A DNA stretch of 64,000 nucleotides. Origin: Macrostomum hystrix. Its lineage: Eukaryota; Platyhelminthes; Macrostomidae. Shown here one piece after another: positions 25,601 to 37,600 of the stretch. Below the pieces are notes generated by a model that saw nothing but the letters and a program-made list of their open reading frames with translations, was not told where the DNA came from and made no database searches. The position numbers and the translations under genes were made by a program. Position 1 is the first letter of the stretch. Each line of letters begins with the position of its first letter. The stretch lies in NCBI GenBank assembly GCA_950097015.1, contig CATNEN010000034.1, positions 3,577,001 to 3,641,000 on the forward strand, read 5' to 3'.

Positions 25601-28600
25601 TCGTCGTCTCGGTGGCTAATTTGACACGCAACCCCCCGTCCTGGTGCTGCATGAGAAGCGGGACTCTGGAATCAGCTGGCACTGAGGAGTGCCATTGGAC
25701 GGTGGCTGATGTTCTGTTTGGCAAGCAGAGTGAAACATCTCAATCAGAAAGCAGAAGAAATAAATATTTTATAGTTGGACTGAGCTCGAGAAGCAAAGGT
25801 GACCCACTGCCTCAACCCCGAATCTGAGTCACCATTGAGCCGCTCGAATAAATTACTCTCATAAATATGGAAATTCAAACACAAAGGATGAAGACATGAT
25901 AATTGCATTGTGAGACAACATTAATTGAATCGAAATGATTTTGATGAGTCACTGACATCTCATTGGGATATCATAGATAATTATTGTTATTTTGATGAGT
26001 CACTGACATCTCATTGGGATATCATAGATAATTATTGTTATTTTGATGTCACTGAGAAATCTCTAATGTCACCAAGGTCCCTAAGCTCGATTCCGCGGCG
26101 AGGCCACATTCATTTGGGTCGCAGCCGTGGAGAGAAGACTTGGGGGCTTGTCGTGCAATTTGCGCCTTTGAGGGCCAACCTCCAAGGCACAGTGAGAGTG
26201 TACACTGCTTGACAATGAGAAAGTCTGGGCAGATGTACACACCTGTGTGCGTGTGTGCTCAGGAGTCAGCGAAATGGGCAGAACTGCCTCCTCGCTGGCT
26301 GCGGGTCTAGTGTCACCAAATGATGTGCCATTGTCCGCAGCCTTCCTGCAAGTATTCATTATTATTAACATCTTTTGAACATCAACAAGATATAAACTAA
26401 CGCCAGAAAGCATAATTTATGAAAAACAACACTGGCTACAAAGATAGAAGTCGTTACTCTACCTGAAAGCGATACACATCTCAAAGGCTCCCCAAAAAGT
26501 GGACTTTAGAAACTGATCCTCAGCTGTGGGTGAGGATGGGGATATTTTCCCCCCATCCGATTCAACTCTTGTATCTAAGGCGCATTGTTACGGTTACTGC
26601 ACTTGTTCACAAAACTGTTGGCTTTATTTCACCTTTAAGCTCCCGGCTTCAAAGCAGTTTTGCTTGCTCCACTAAGCTTTTCACTTAACTCAAGAGTTTT
26701 TTCTTGTTCTATATTGTTTGACGTTCGGGCTAATCGGAAATTAACGGAGGAAAGAATTTTTTAAAAGATGTTTGACTATTTTCAAACTTCGTCGGTTTGC
26801 CTTTTTGTGAAGACTATGGCAGAAACGCAACTAGAAGCAGCTAGAGAAAGTTTTCTTGAAAGACAATCACGCGATCAATAGTGCAGATTTTAATCAGTCT
26901 TTTTACGAGCGTATTTGTTTGTGAGCAGTTTGGTCTGTCCATTGTATTCTATCTATCCTATGGTCTATTCTATGGTCTATCCTGTAGTCTATCCTGTAGT
27001 CTATCCTGTAGTCTATCCTGTAGTCTATCCTGTAGTCTATCCTGTAGTCTATCCTGCAGTCTATCCTGTAGTCTATCCTGTAGTCTATCCTGTAGTCTAT
27101 CCTGTAGTCTATCCTGTAGTCTATCCTGTAGTCTATCCTGTAGTCTATCCTGTAGTCTATCCTGTTGTCTATCCTGTAGTCTATCCTGTAGTCTATCCTG
27201 TAGTCTATCCTGTAGTCTATCCTGTAATCTATCCTGTAGTCTATCCTGCAGTCTATTCTGTAGACTATCCTGTAGTCTATCCTGTAGTCCATCCTGTAGT
27301 CTATTCTGTAGTCTATCCTGTAGTCTATTCTGTAGTCTATCCTGTAGTCTATTCTGTAGTCTATCCTGCAGTCTATTCTGTAGACTATCCTGTAGTCCAT
27401 CCTGTAGTCTATTCTGTAGTCTATCCTGCAGTCTATTCTGTAGACTATCCTGTAGTCCATCCTGTAGTCCATCATGTAGTCCATCCTGCAGCCAATCAAT
27501 CCACAATCAGTACCAGTCTAACCCACTTGCACAGGCCTGCACTCGCTGCTCCTGTGCTCCGGCCAACAAAAGTTAATCCAGTGTTCCCATGGCGAGCGTC
27601 TAACAATAGTCTATTCGCGCCTGACTAGAAAATATCAGTTGGACAGCGAGCCGAAGTGCCCGGATCTGGTGAACCCGGCCTCTAGTCTAGCCGCCTGTCG
27701 TGACGAAGATTTCACCAATCCCATGCGAGCCATCTGCGGCAAGGAGGAGGGTAGCTGCGCAATCAGCGCCACCTTCCCTGCCAAAACCGGCTGCGCGCCC
27801 AGTCACGTGTTCGTTGTGTACGCCTGCGGTGAGCCCTTGCTTTATCCAGCAGTCCCAATGCCTTTATCCAGCAGTCCCTCCACTGAAATGACCCAATGGC
27901 TTTATCCAGCAGTCCCTCCACTGAAATGACCCAATGGCTTTATCCAGCAGTCCCTCCACTGAAATGACCCAATGGCTTTATCCAGCAGTTCCTCCACTGA
28001 AATGACCCAATGCCTTTATCCAGCAGTCCCTCCACTGAAATGACCCAATGCCTTTATCCAGCAGTCCCTCCACTGAAATGACCCAATGCCTTTATCCAGC
28101 AGTCCCTCCACTGAAATGACCCAATGCCTTTATCCAGCAGTCAATGTAATGAAAAAATAAAATGTCTTCACCCTCCAGTCCCTTCAATTAATCCAAAAAA
28201 GGATAGCAGTGTTAGGATATGGAATAGGATAGCAGTGTTAGGATATGGAATAGGATAGTGTTCCAAAGGCCGATGTGGTTTTACCAGCGTTGTTCAAAAT
28301 CTCTCGCTTGTGCTTGTCTCCAGTGCCGAAAGCTCTGTACCAGCGCCAGTCGGTGACAGTGGCGAAGGACTCGACGCCTCCGAAGGATGTCGAAGGCCCG
28401 GCCAGACCCTGGCAGGATAATTCAGCCGGCAGCGACCAGCAAATTGTTAATGACCAGTGGCGGCCCTCCAAACAGTTCAATGGTGAGTAGCTTAACACTG
28501 CCTGGGTGAGATTCCACAGATTAGACACTGAGATTCCACAGTTTAGACACTGAGATTCCACAGTTTAGACAGTGAGATTCCACAGTTAGACAGTGAGATT

Positions 28601-31600
28601 CCACAGTTTAGACACTGAGATTCCACAGTTTAGACAGTGAGATTCCACAGTTTAGACAGTGAGATTCCACAGTTAGACAGTGAGATTCCACAGTTTAGAC
28701 ACTGAGATTCCACAGTTTAGACACTGAGATTCCACAGTTTAGACAGTGAGATTCCACAGTTTAGACACTGAGATTCCACAGTTTAGACAGTGAGATTCCA
28801 CAGTTTAGACACTGAGATTCCACAGTTTAGACAGTGAGATTCCACAGTTAGACAGTGAGATTCCACAGTTTAGACACTGAGATTCCACAGTTTAGACAGT
28901 GAGATTCCACAGTTAGACAGTGAGATTCCACAGTTTAGACAGTGAGATTCCACAGTTAGACAGTGAGATTCCACAGTTAGACAGTGAGATTCCACAGTTT
29001 AGACACTGAGATTCCACAGTTTAGACAGTGAGATTCCACAGTTTAGACAGTGAGATTCCACAGTTTAGACAGTGAGATTCCACAGTTAGACAGTGAGATT
29101 CCACAGTTAGACAGTGAGATTCCACAGTTTAGACACTGAGATTCCACAGTTTAGACAGTGAGATTCCACAGTTAGACAGTGAGATTCCACAGTTTAGACA
29201 CTGAGATTCCACAGTTTAGACACTGAGATTCCACAGTTGGACAGTGAGATTCAATTGCTAGTTCCGATGTTACAAAAACACAATCAAATTTTGTTTATCA
29301 GGTCAGCTGGAGTCAGACAAGGCGCAACAGAACACAGCAAGAAGCAGCAGCAGCAGCATTGGAGGGAATTCTAAAACAAAGACAGCTCAATCGGACGAGA
29401 GTAAGCCTAGAATTTGATAAACTACTCATTAGTTTAAGTAGTGCGTTAGAAAATGAGAACATAAGTTAGGCTGTAAATAATTAGTGTCTGAACTTCCATA
29501 ATTAATCGAATACCGAAGGGTGTCAAATCCATACAGTAGCCTCAATTCATACCGCAGCTGAAACACTTCAGTGAGGTCAACATTTTGCCCAAGTGGAACC
29601 CGAGTGAGAGTTGCGCAGTCGACCGAATCGAAAGTGACAAGCAGCGAGATAATGCAAGAATGTGGGCAAATATCCCAACACTCTATTCCCATACCTGCCT
29701 TCGCACTTAACCTATCCGGCAAGTTTTGTTTTGAACTACACGGCTCATTGCATGAGAATTCCAAACCCTTGGAATATGAAGCTTGAAACTCCCCATCACT
29801 GAAGAATCCCCATCACAGAAGTATCCCAATCACTGAAGAATCCCAATCACTGAAGAATCCCAATCACTGAAGAATCCCAATCACTGAAGAATCCCAATCA
29901 CTGAATAATCCCAATCACTGAAGAATCCCAATCACTGAAGAATCCCAATCACTGAAGAATCCCAATCACTGAATAATCCCAATCACTGAAGAGTCCCAAT
30001 CACTGAAGAATCCCAGTCACTGAAGTATCCCAATCACTGAAGAATCCCAATCACTGAATAATCCCAGTCACTGAAGAATCCCAATCACTGAAGAATCGCA
30101 ATCACTGGAGAATCCCAATCACTGAAGAATCCCAATCACTTAAGTATCCCAATCACTGAAGAATCCCATTCACTGAAGAATCCCATTCACTGAAGAATCC
30201 CAATCACTGAAGAGTCCCAATCACTGAAGAATCCCAGTCACTGAAGTATCCCAATCACTGAAGAATCCCAATCACTGAAGAATCCCAATCACTGAAGAAT
30301 CCCAATCACTGAAGAATCCCAATCACTGAAGAATCCCAATCACTGAAGAATCCCAGTCACTGAAGAGTCCCAATCACTGAAGAATCCCAATCACTGAAGA
30401 ATCCCAATCACTGAAGAATCCCAATCACTGAAGAATCCCAATCACTGAAGAGTCCCAATCACTGAAGAATCCCAGTCACTGAAGTATCCCAATCACTGAA
30501 GAATCCCAATCACTGAAGAATCCCAATCACTGAAGAATCCCAATCACTGACGAATCCCAATCACTGAAGAATCCCAATCACTGAAGAATCCCAGTCACTG
30601 AAGAATCCCAATCACTGACGAAGCCCAATCACTGAAGAATCCCAGTCACTGAAGAATCCCAATCACTGACGAATCCCAATCACTGAAGAATCCCAGTCAC
30701 TGAAGAATCCCAATCACTGACGAATCCCAATCACTGAAGAATCCCAGTCACTGAAGAATCCCAGTCACTGAAGTATCCCAATCACTGAAGTATCCCAGTC
30801 ACTGAATAATCCCAATCACTGAAGAATCCCAATCACTGAAGAATCCCAATCACTGGAGAATCCCAATCACTGAAGAATCCCAATCACTTAAGTATCCCAA
30901 TCACTGAAGAATCCCATTCACTGAAGAATCCCATTCACTGAAGAATCCCAATCACTGAAGAATCCCAATCACTGAAGAATCCCAGTCACTGAAGTATCCC
31001 AATCACTGAAGAATCCCAATCACTGAAGAATCCCAATCACTGAAGAATCCCAATCACTGAAGAATCCCAATCACTGAAGAATCCCAGTCACTGAAGAGTC
31101 CCAATCACTGAAGAATCCCAATCACTGAAGAATCCCAATCACTGAAGAATCCCAGTCACTGAAGAATCCCAATCACTGACGAATCCCAATCACTGAAGAA
31201 TCCCAATCACTGAAGAATCCCAATCACTGAAGAATCCCAATCACTGAAGAATCCCAATAACTGACGAATCCCAATCACTGAAGAATCCCAATCACTGAAG
31301 AATCCCAGTCACTGAAGAATCCCAATCACTGACGAATCCCAATCACTGAAGAATCCCAGTCACTGAAGAATCCCAATCACTGACGAATCCCAATCACTGA
31401 AGAATCCCAGTCACTGAAGAATCCCAATCACTGACGAATCCTAATCACTGAAGAATCCCAGTCACTGAAGAATCCCAGTCACTGAAGTATCCCAATCACT
31501 GAAGTATCCCAGTCACTGAATAATCCCAGTCACTGAAGAATCCCAATCACTGAAGAATCCCAATCACTGGAGAATCCCAATCACTGAAGAATCCCAATCA

Positions 31601-34600
31601 CTTAAGTATCCCAATCACTGAAGAATCCCATTCACTGAAGAATCCCATTCACTGAAGAATCCCAATCACTGAAGAATCCCAATCACTGAAGAATCCCAGT
31701 CACTGAAGTATCCCAATCACTGAAGAATCCCAATCACTGAAGAATCCCAATCACTGAAGAATCCCAATCACTGAAGAATCCCAATCACTGAAGAATCCCA
31801 GTCACTGAAGAGTCCCAATCACTGAAGAATCCCAATCACTGAAGAATCCCAATCACTGAAGAATCCCAGTCACTGAAGAATCCCAATCACTGACGAATCC
31901 CAATCACTGAAGAATCCCAGTCACTGAAGAATCCCAATCACTGACGAATCCCAATCACTGAAGAATCCCAGTCACTGAAGAATCCCAGTCACTGAAGTAT
32001 CCCAGTCACTGAAGTATCTCAGTCACTGAAGAATCCCAATCACTGACGAATCCCAATCACTGAAGAATCCCAATCACTGAAGAATCCCAGTCACTGAAGA
32101 ATCCCAATCACTGACGAATCCCAATCACTGAAGAATCCCAGTCACTGAAGAATCCCAATCACTGACGAATCCTAATCACTGAAGAATCCCAGTCACTGAA
32201 GAATCCCAGTCACTGAAGAATCCCAATCACTGAAAAATCACAAAAGTCGCAGTTCAAGGGCAATCTTTTTACCCTTCGTTGTAATGGGAAAATATGAGAC
32301 ATTCAGCAAAATCCTCCACTTACCAGTGCCATTACGCGCACTCTTCCTTCTCTCTCTCCTGGCTTCGGTATCTGGGCGTTTAACCTTGAACGGTACGTCA
32401 GTATTCCATATAATCCCACTTTCGATGCAGCAGCAAAGGCTTTTCCCAGCTTTCCGCTCCATGCCTTGGCTTGAAATGGCAAAGCGAATCCATAACAGGT
32501 GCAAATAGGTCACAGTTTTGGCAGGTGTAAACTGTGCGAATTTTCAGACTGCAAGACCTCCCGCGGATTTGGTTAAGACAGTCAACAAAAAGGCTTTGTG
32601 AATGGGAATTGGCTTTACTGGGATGGGTTAACATGAAATTGGGTACAGCTGTGCACTGTTGTATTATATAAAAATTCGATTCATAAAAGTAAATCACGTA
32701 GCTAATCTATTTTTAATTCTGTGCTCATCACTATGGTCTATCCCATGTTCTGTGGTCCGTGCTGAGGTCCATACTGTGATACATCATGTGGTATAATATA
32801 TTGTATATCATGCGGTATATTCTATGGTATATTCTATGGTATATCATGCGGTATATTCTATGGTATATCATATGGTAAATCATGCGGTATATTCTATGGT
32901 AAATCATGCGGTATATTCTATGGTATATCATATGGTAAATCATGCGGTATATTCTATGGTATATCATATGGTATATCATGCGGTGTATACTATGGTATAT
33001 TCTATGGCATATCATATGGTATATCATGCGGTGTATACTATGGTATATTCTATGGTATATCATATGGTATATCATGCGGTGTATACTATGGTATATTCTA
33101 TGGTATATCATAAGGTATATCATGCGGTGTATACTATGGTATATTCTATGGTATATCATAAGGTATATCATGCGGTGTATACTATGGTATATTCTATGGT
33201 ATATCATATGGGTATATCATTCGGTATATTCTATGGTATATTCTATGGTATATCATATGGTATATTATGCGGTATATTCTATGGTTTATTCTATGGTATA
33301 TCATATGGGTATATCATGCGGTATATTCTATGGTTTATTCTATGGTATATCATATGGGTATATCATGCGGTATATTCTATGGTTTATTCTATGGTATATC
33401 ATATGGGTATATCATGCGGTATATTCTATGGTATATTCTATGGTATATCATATGGGTATATCATTCGGTATATTCTATGGTATATCATATGGTATATCAT
33501 ATGGGTATATCATGAGGGTATATCACGTGGTAAATCATGTGGTATAGGTACATTCTATGGTATATCATGCGGTACTATTACATGTACTAATTTTAGTTTA
33601 ATCTATTTAATTATCCAGCTATTTGTACACCAAGAAGACCATGATAATCTCCCTCCATCTCTTTCAGTCGCTCACTGTCTCCCAGAATTCCCCTCCGGTG
33701 TCATATATAATCCCGGGCCGCATGTCATTTTCTGTTCTGTCGCAGGTATTCTTCAGGCAAATAAACAACACCAGAGGCCTTCGGGTGGAGTGAAGCAGAT
33801 TTGACATTTTTAAAAGGCTTTATTTTTGTGGTGGAAAATAGGAGTTACTACAGGGCATTCGCATACCAATGTTGGTCAATGTCTAGTGTCAGCATGTCTG
33901 CTATAGCAGCAGGCTAGTCTATAATAAGCGCATTCAATTTGTACTTTATTTACAAAAACGCAATTAACGGTTTAAGCATTAAAAAGCGTTGTGGAACGAG
34001 TCGAAAAAAGAATTGAACTTTTTAATATTGTTTTATGTTACTCATATTTGAATGCTGTATTTATAGACTAAAACATCGCAACTATAGAAAACATTTATGT
34101 CAAAAATTACAAAGAAAAATAACCTAGAAATCATTAAGCAAACAGGAGACTGTAAGACAAGAACGATATTGAAGAATGAAAGTAGGTAGGGCAGAGGGTA
34201 GATAGGTAGTGCAGAGGGTAGATAGGTAGGGCAGAGGGTAGATAAGCGGGGCAGAGGGTAGATAGGTAGGGCAGAGGGTAGATAGGTAGGGTAGATGGTA
34301 GATAGGTAGGGCAGAAGGAAGAGTGGTAGGGCAGAAAGTAGATTGGTAGTGCAGATGGTAGATAGGTAGGGTAGATGGTAGATAAGTAGGGCAGAGGTTA
34401 GATAGGTAGGGCAGAAGGTAGATTGATAGGGCAGAAGGTAGATTGGTAGGGCAGAGGGTAGATAGGCAGGGCAGAGGGCAGATAGGCAGGGCAGAAAGTA
34501 GATAGGTAGTGCAGATGGTAGATAGGTAGGGCAGAGGGTAGTTAGGTAGTGTAGATGGTAGATAGGTAGGGCAGAAGGTAGATTGGTAGGGCAGAAGGTA

Positions 34601-37600
34601 GATAGGTAGGGCAGAAAGTAGATAGGTAGTGCAGATGGTAGATTGGTAGGGCAGATGGTAGATAGGTAGGGCAGAGGGTAGTTAGGTAGTGTAGATGGTA
34701 GATAGGTAGGGCAGAAGGTAGATTGGTAGGGCAGAAAGTAGATAGGTAGGGCAGAAGGTAGATTGGTAGGGCAGAGGGTAGATAGGTAGGGCAGAAAGTA
34801 GATAGGTAGGGCAAAAGGTAGATTGGTAGGGCAGAAAGTAGATAGGTAGTGCAGATGGTAGATCGGTAGGGTAGATGGTAGATAGGTAGTGCAGAAGGTA
34901 GATTGGTAGGGCAGAAAGTAGATAGGTATTGCAGATGGTAGATAGGTAGGGCATAAGGTAGATTGGTAGGGCAGAAGGTAGATAGGTAGGGCAGAGGGTA
35001 GATAGGTAGGGCAGAGGGTAGATAGGCAGGGCAGAAGGTAGATTGGTAGGGCAGAGGGTAGATTGGCAGGGCAGAAGGTAGATAGGTAGTGCAGATGGTA
35101 GATTGGTAGGGCAGAGGGTAGATAAGCAGGGCAGAAGGTAGATAGGTAGTGCAGATGGTAGATTGGCAGGGCAGAGGGTAGATAGGTAGGGCAGAGGGTA
35201 GATAAGCAGGGCAGAAGGTAGATTGGTAGGTGAATCGGCAAATTCCATTTCGATATCGAAGGCTATAAATGCTTGGGAATCTCGGTACAAATCTGGCCTG
35301 ATTGCAGGCCCAGTCCTTCATGTCAGAGTTCCACTCTGAAGACAATATCAAAGTGCTGGCGGCGCAGCCTGAGGTGATGCTTTGGGAGTTGATGAAGAAA
35401 TTAGATTAAACGGCTGTGCCAGGAATTTCTTATAATCGCTAGACTAGTGTTAAAAGTCTCTTCTGTATAGCTAAATATACCATGGATGCATACAAACAGT
35501 GTACTGGGGATATGGAATTTGTGCGAGCACAGTTGGCTGGCTTGGCTCGCTAAATGTGGCCAATTTGTCCCTAATGGACCGATTTGGGATACTCTAACAC
35601 TTAGGGGATTATTTGGGATTTGTACTTTTTTAGTGCCCCGAGTGAGAAGTGTTGACAACGCCATTTTTGTAAGGTACGGGGTTTATTAAATTTCTGAAAG
35701 TTATTTTAAACCTCTCCACTACCTATTTACCATCTCCGCTACACTTCTACCCCTCCCCTTTCTGTCTACCCTCTCCCCTACCTATCTACCCTTTCTCCTT
35801 TCTATCTACCCTCTCCCCTTCCTATCTACCCTCTCCCCTACCTATCTAGTCTCTCCTTTCCCTATCTACCCTCTCCTCTTTCTATCTACCCTAACCCCTA
35901 CCTATCTACCCTCTTCCCTACCTATCTACCCTCTCTCCTTTCTATCTACCCTCTCCCCTTCCTATCTACCCTCTCCCCTTCCTATCTACCCTCTCACCTT
36001 CCTATCTACCCTCTCCCCTACCTATCTACCCTCTCCCCTACCTATCTAGTCTCTCCTTTCCCTATCTACCCTCTCCCCTTCCTATCTACCCTCTCCTCTT
36101 TCTATCTACCCTCTCCCCTACCTATGTACCCTCTCCCCTACCTATCTACCCTCTCCCCTACCTATCTACCCTCTCCCCTACCTATCTAGTCTCTCCTTTC
36201 CCTATCTACCCTCTCCCCTTCCTATCTACCCTCTCCTCTTTCTATCTACCCTCACCCCTTCCTATCTACCCTCACCCCTTCCTATCTACCCTCTCCCCTT
36301 CCTATCTACCCTCTCCCCTTCCTATCTACCCTCTCCCCTACCTATCTAGTCTCTCCTCTCCCTATCTACCCTCCCCTTCTCCTATCTGCTATCTGCTGTT
36401 CGATCCAAAAGTAGCAGCTAATCCCCTAGCCGATTTTCCATCTATTTGGAGAACAAGCCCATTTAGAAAAAGCGGAAATAACTTTAGTACCATTTGTTTA
36501 ACACAGGGGTTGAAGCTGGTCATTTTTAAGGCTTAGAATGCATTTTTTCAGTTCGGTATTCGAATACCAATTTTCCACTTTAATCCCCTGAGGCCTCTTT
36601 CAAATAGAATTATTTTCAGCATTCTTACAGTCTGATTGGCACAAGCTTCATCGAACAATGCGATAATGCACAACGGAACAAATAGCTAACAAAACCTGTA
36701 CTAACTTGCCTGTGGGATATCCATTAACCTTTTTCAGTCTGCATAGCAGGGTGGCTTGTATCAGTATTCCATAAGCAGATTTTGCACCTGGCAACTAAAT
36801 ACTGGGCGATTGATTGAGGCTATTGAATGGCTTCGCTGCCAACTTTGGGATAAATTGCTAAGAATACTGCAGTCCTAATAAAGCAGAATGATCTATAGGT
36901 CTTTACATCAAGTGTTTGATGAATCTGCTGGATATATTCTGGTTTAGAACGAACAGATAGCAACCTTAGATCCTCTGCATAGTTATTGGAATTATTACTG
37001 CCCCGATCCAGAGCCACAAGCTGAAGAGCTGATCGACTATCTTTTTTTATTCAGAAAGCAGCTAACTATTCACCCTGACCAATCATAGAATAGCAAGTCA
37101 TTCCACCCCTGACCAATCAGAGCCCTGACCAATCAGAGAATAGCAAGTTATTTTACCCCTGACCAATCAGAGAATAGCAAGTCATTCCACCCCTGACCAA
37201 TCAGAGAGTAGCAAGTTATTTTACCCCTGACCAATCAGAGAATAGCAAGTCATTCTACCCCCTAACTAGCCAATCAGGCAAACGCTATTATATCCTTGGT
37301 GACCAATCAACAAATAGCCGTTTGTTCAATTTTCTTACCAATACGATAACAAAAGAACTTTTTAAAAAATTCAAAATTGAATCTGAGAAAAAATAAGCTA
37401 AATCTAAAGAAGAAAACTTTTGTAGGCTATTAAAAGACTATTTTAAGTGGTGCAGCAGCGAAAATCAGAAAAAGTCAGCGTTACAATTTGCATTAGAACT
37501 CTAAACACTGAGTAAAATGTAATACTACGAGTATAAAAAACTGATTTTACAAACTCCATTCTCCATTCTCTAAACTCTCAAATTCCGTACTCAAATGAGG

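Noticed and set aside
25620-25745. Possible first half of SUEL domain 2 (TVADVLFGK)
   Set aside because: Considered before the complete second domain was found in 27535-27828; no matching splice sites.
26881-27628. Coiled-coil-like and Cys/Ser-rich frames (LQDRLQNR, SLSC, PVVY)
   Set aside because: All are the 12-bp array in different frames; 12 is divisible by 3, so no stops arise.
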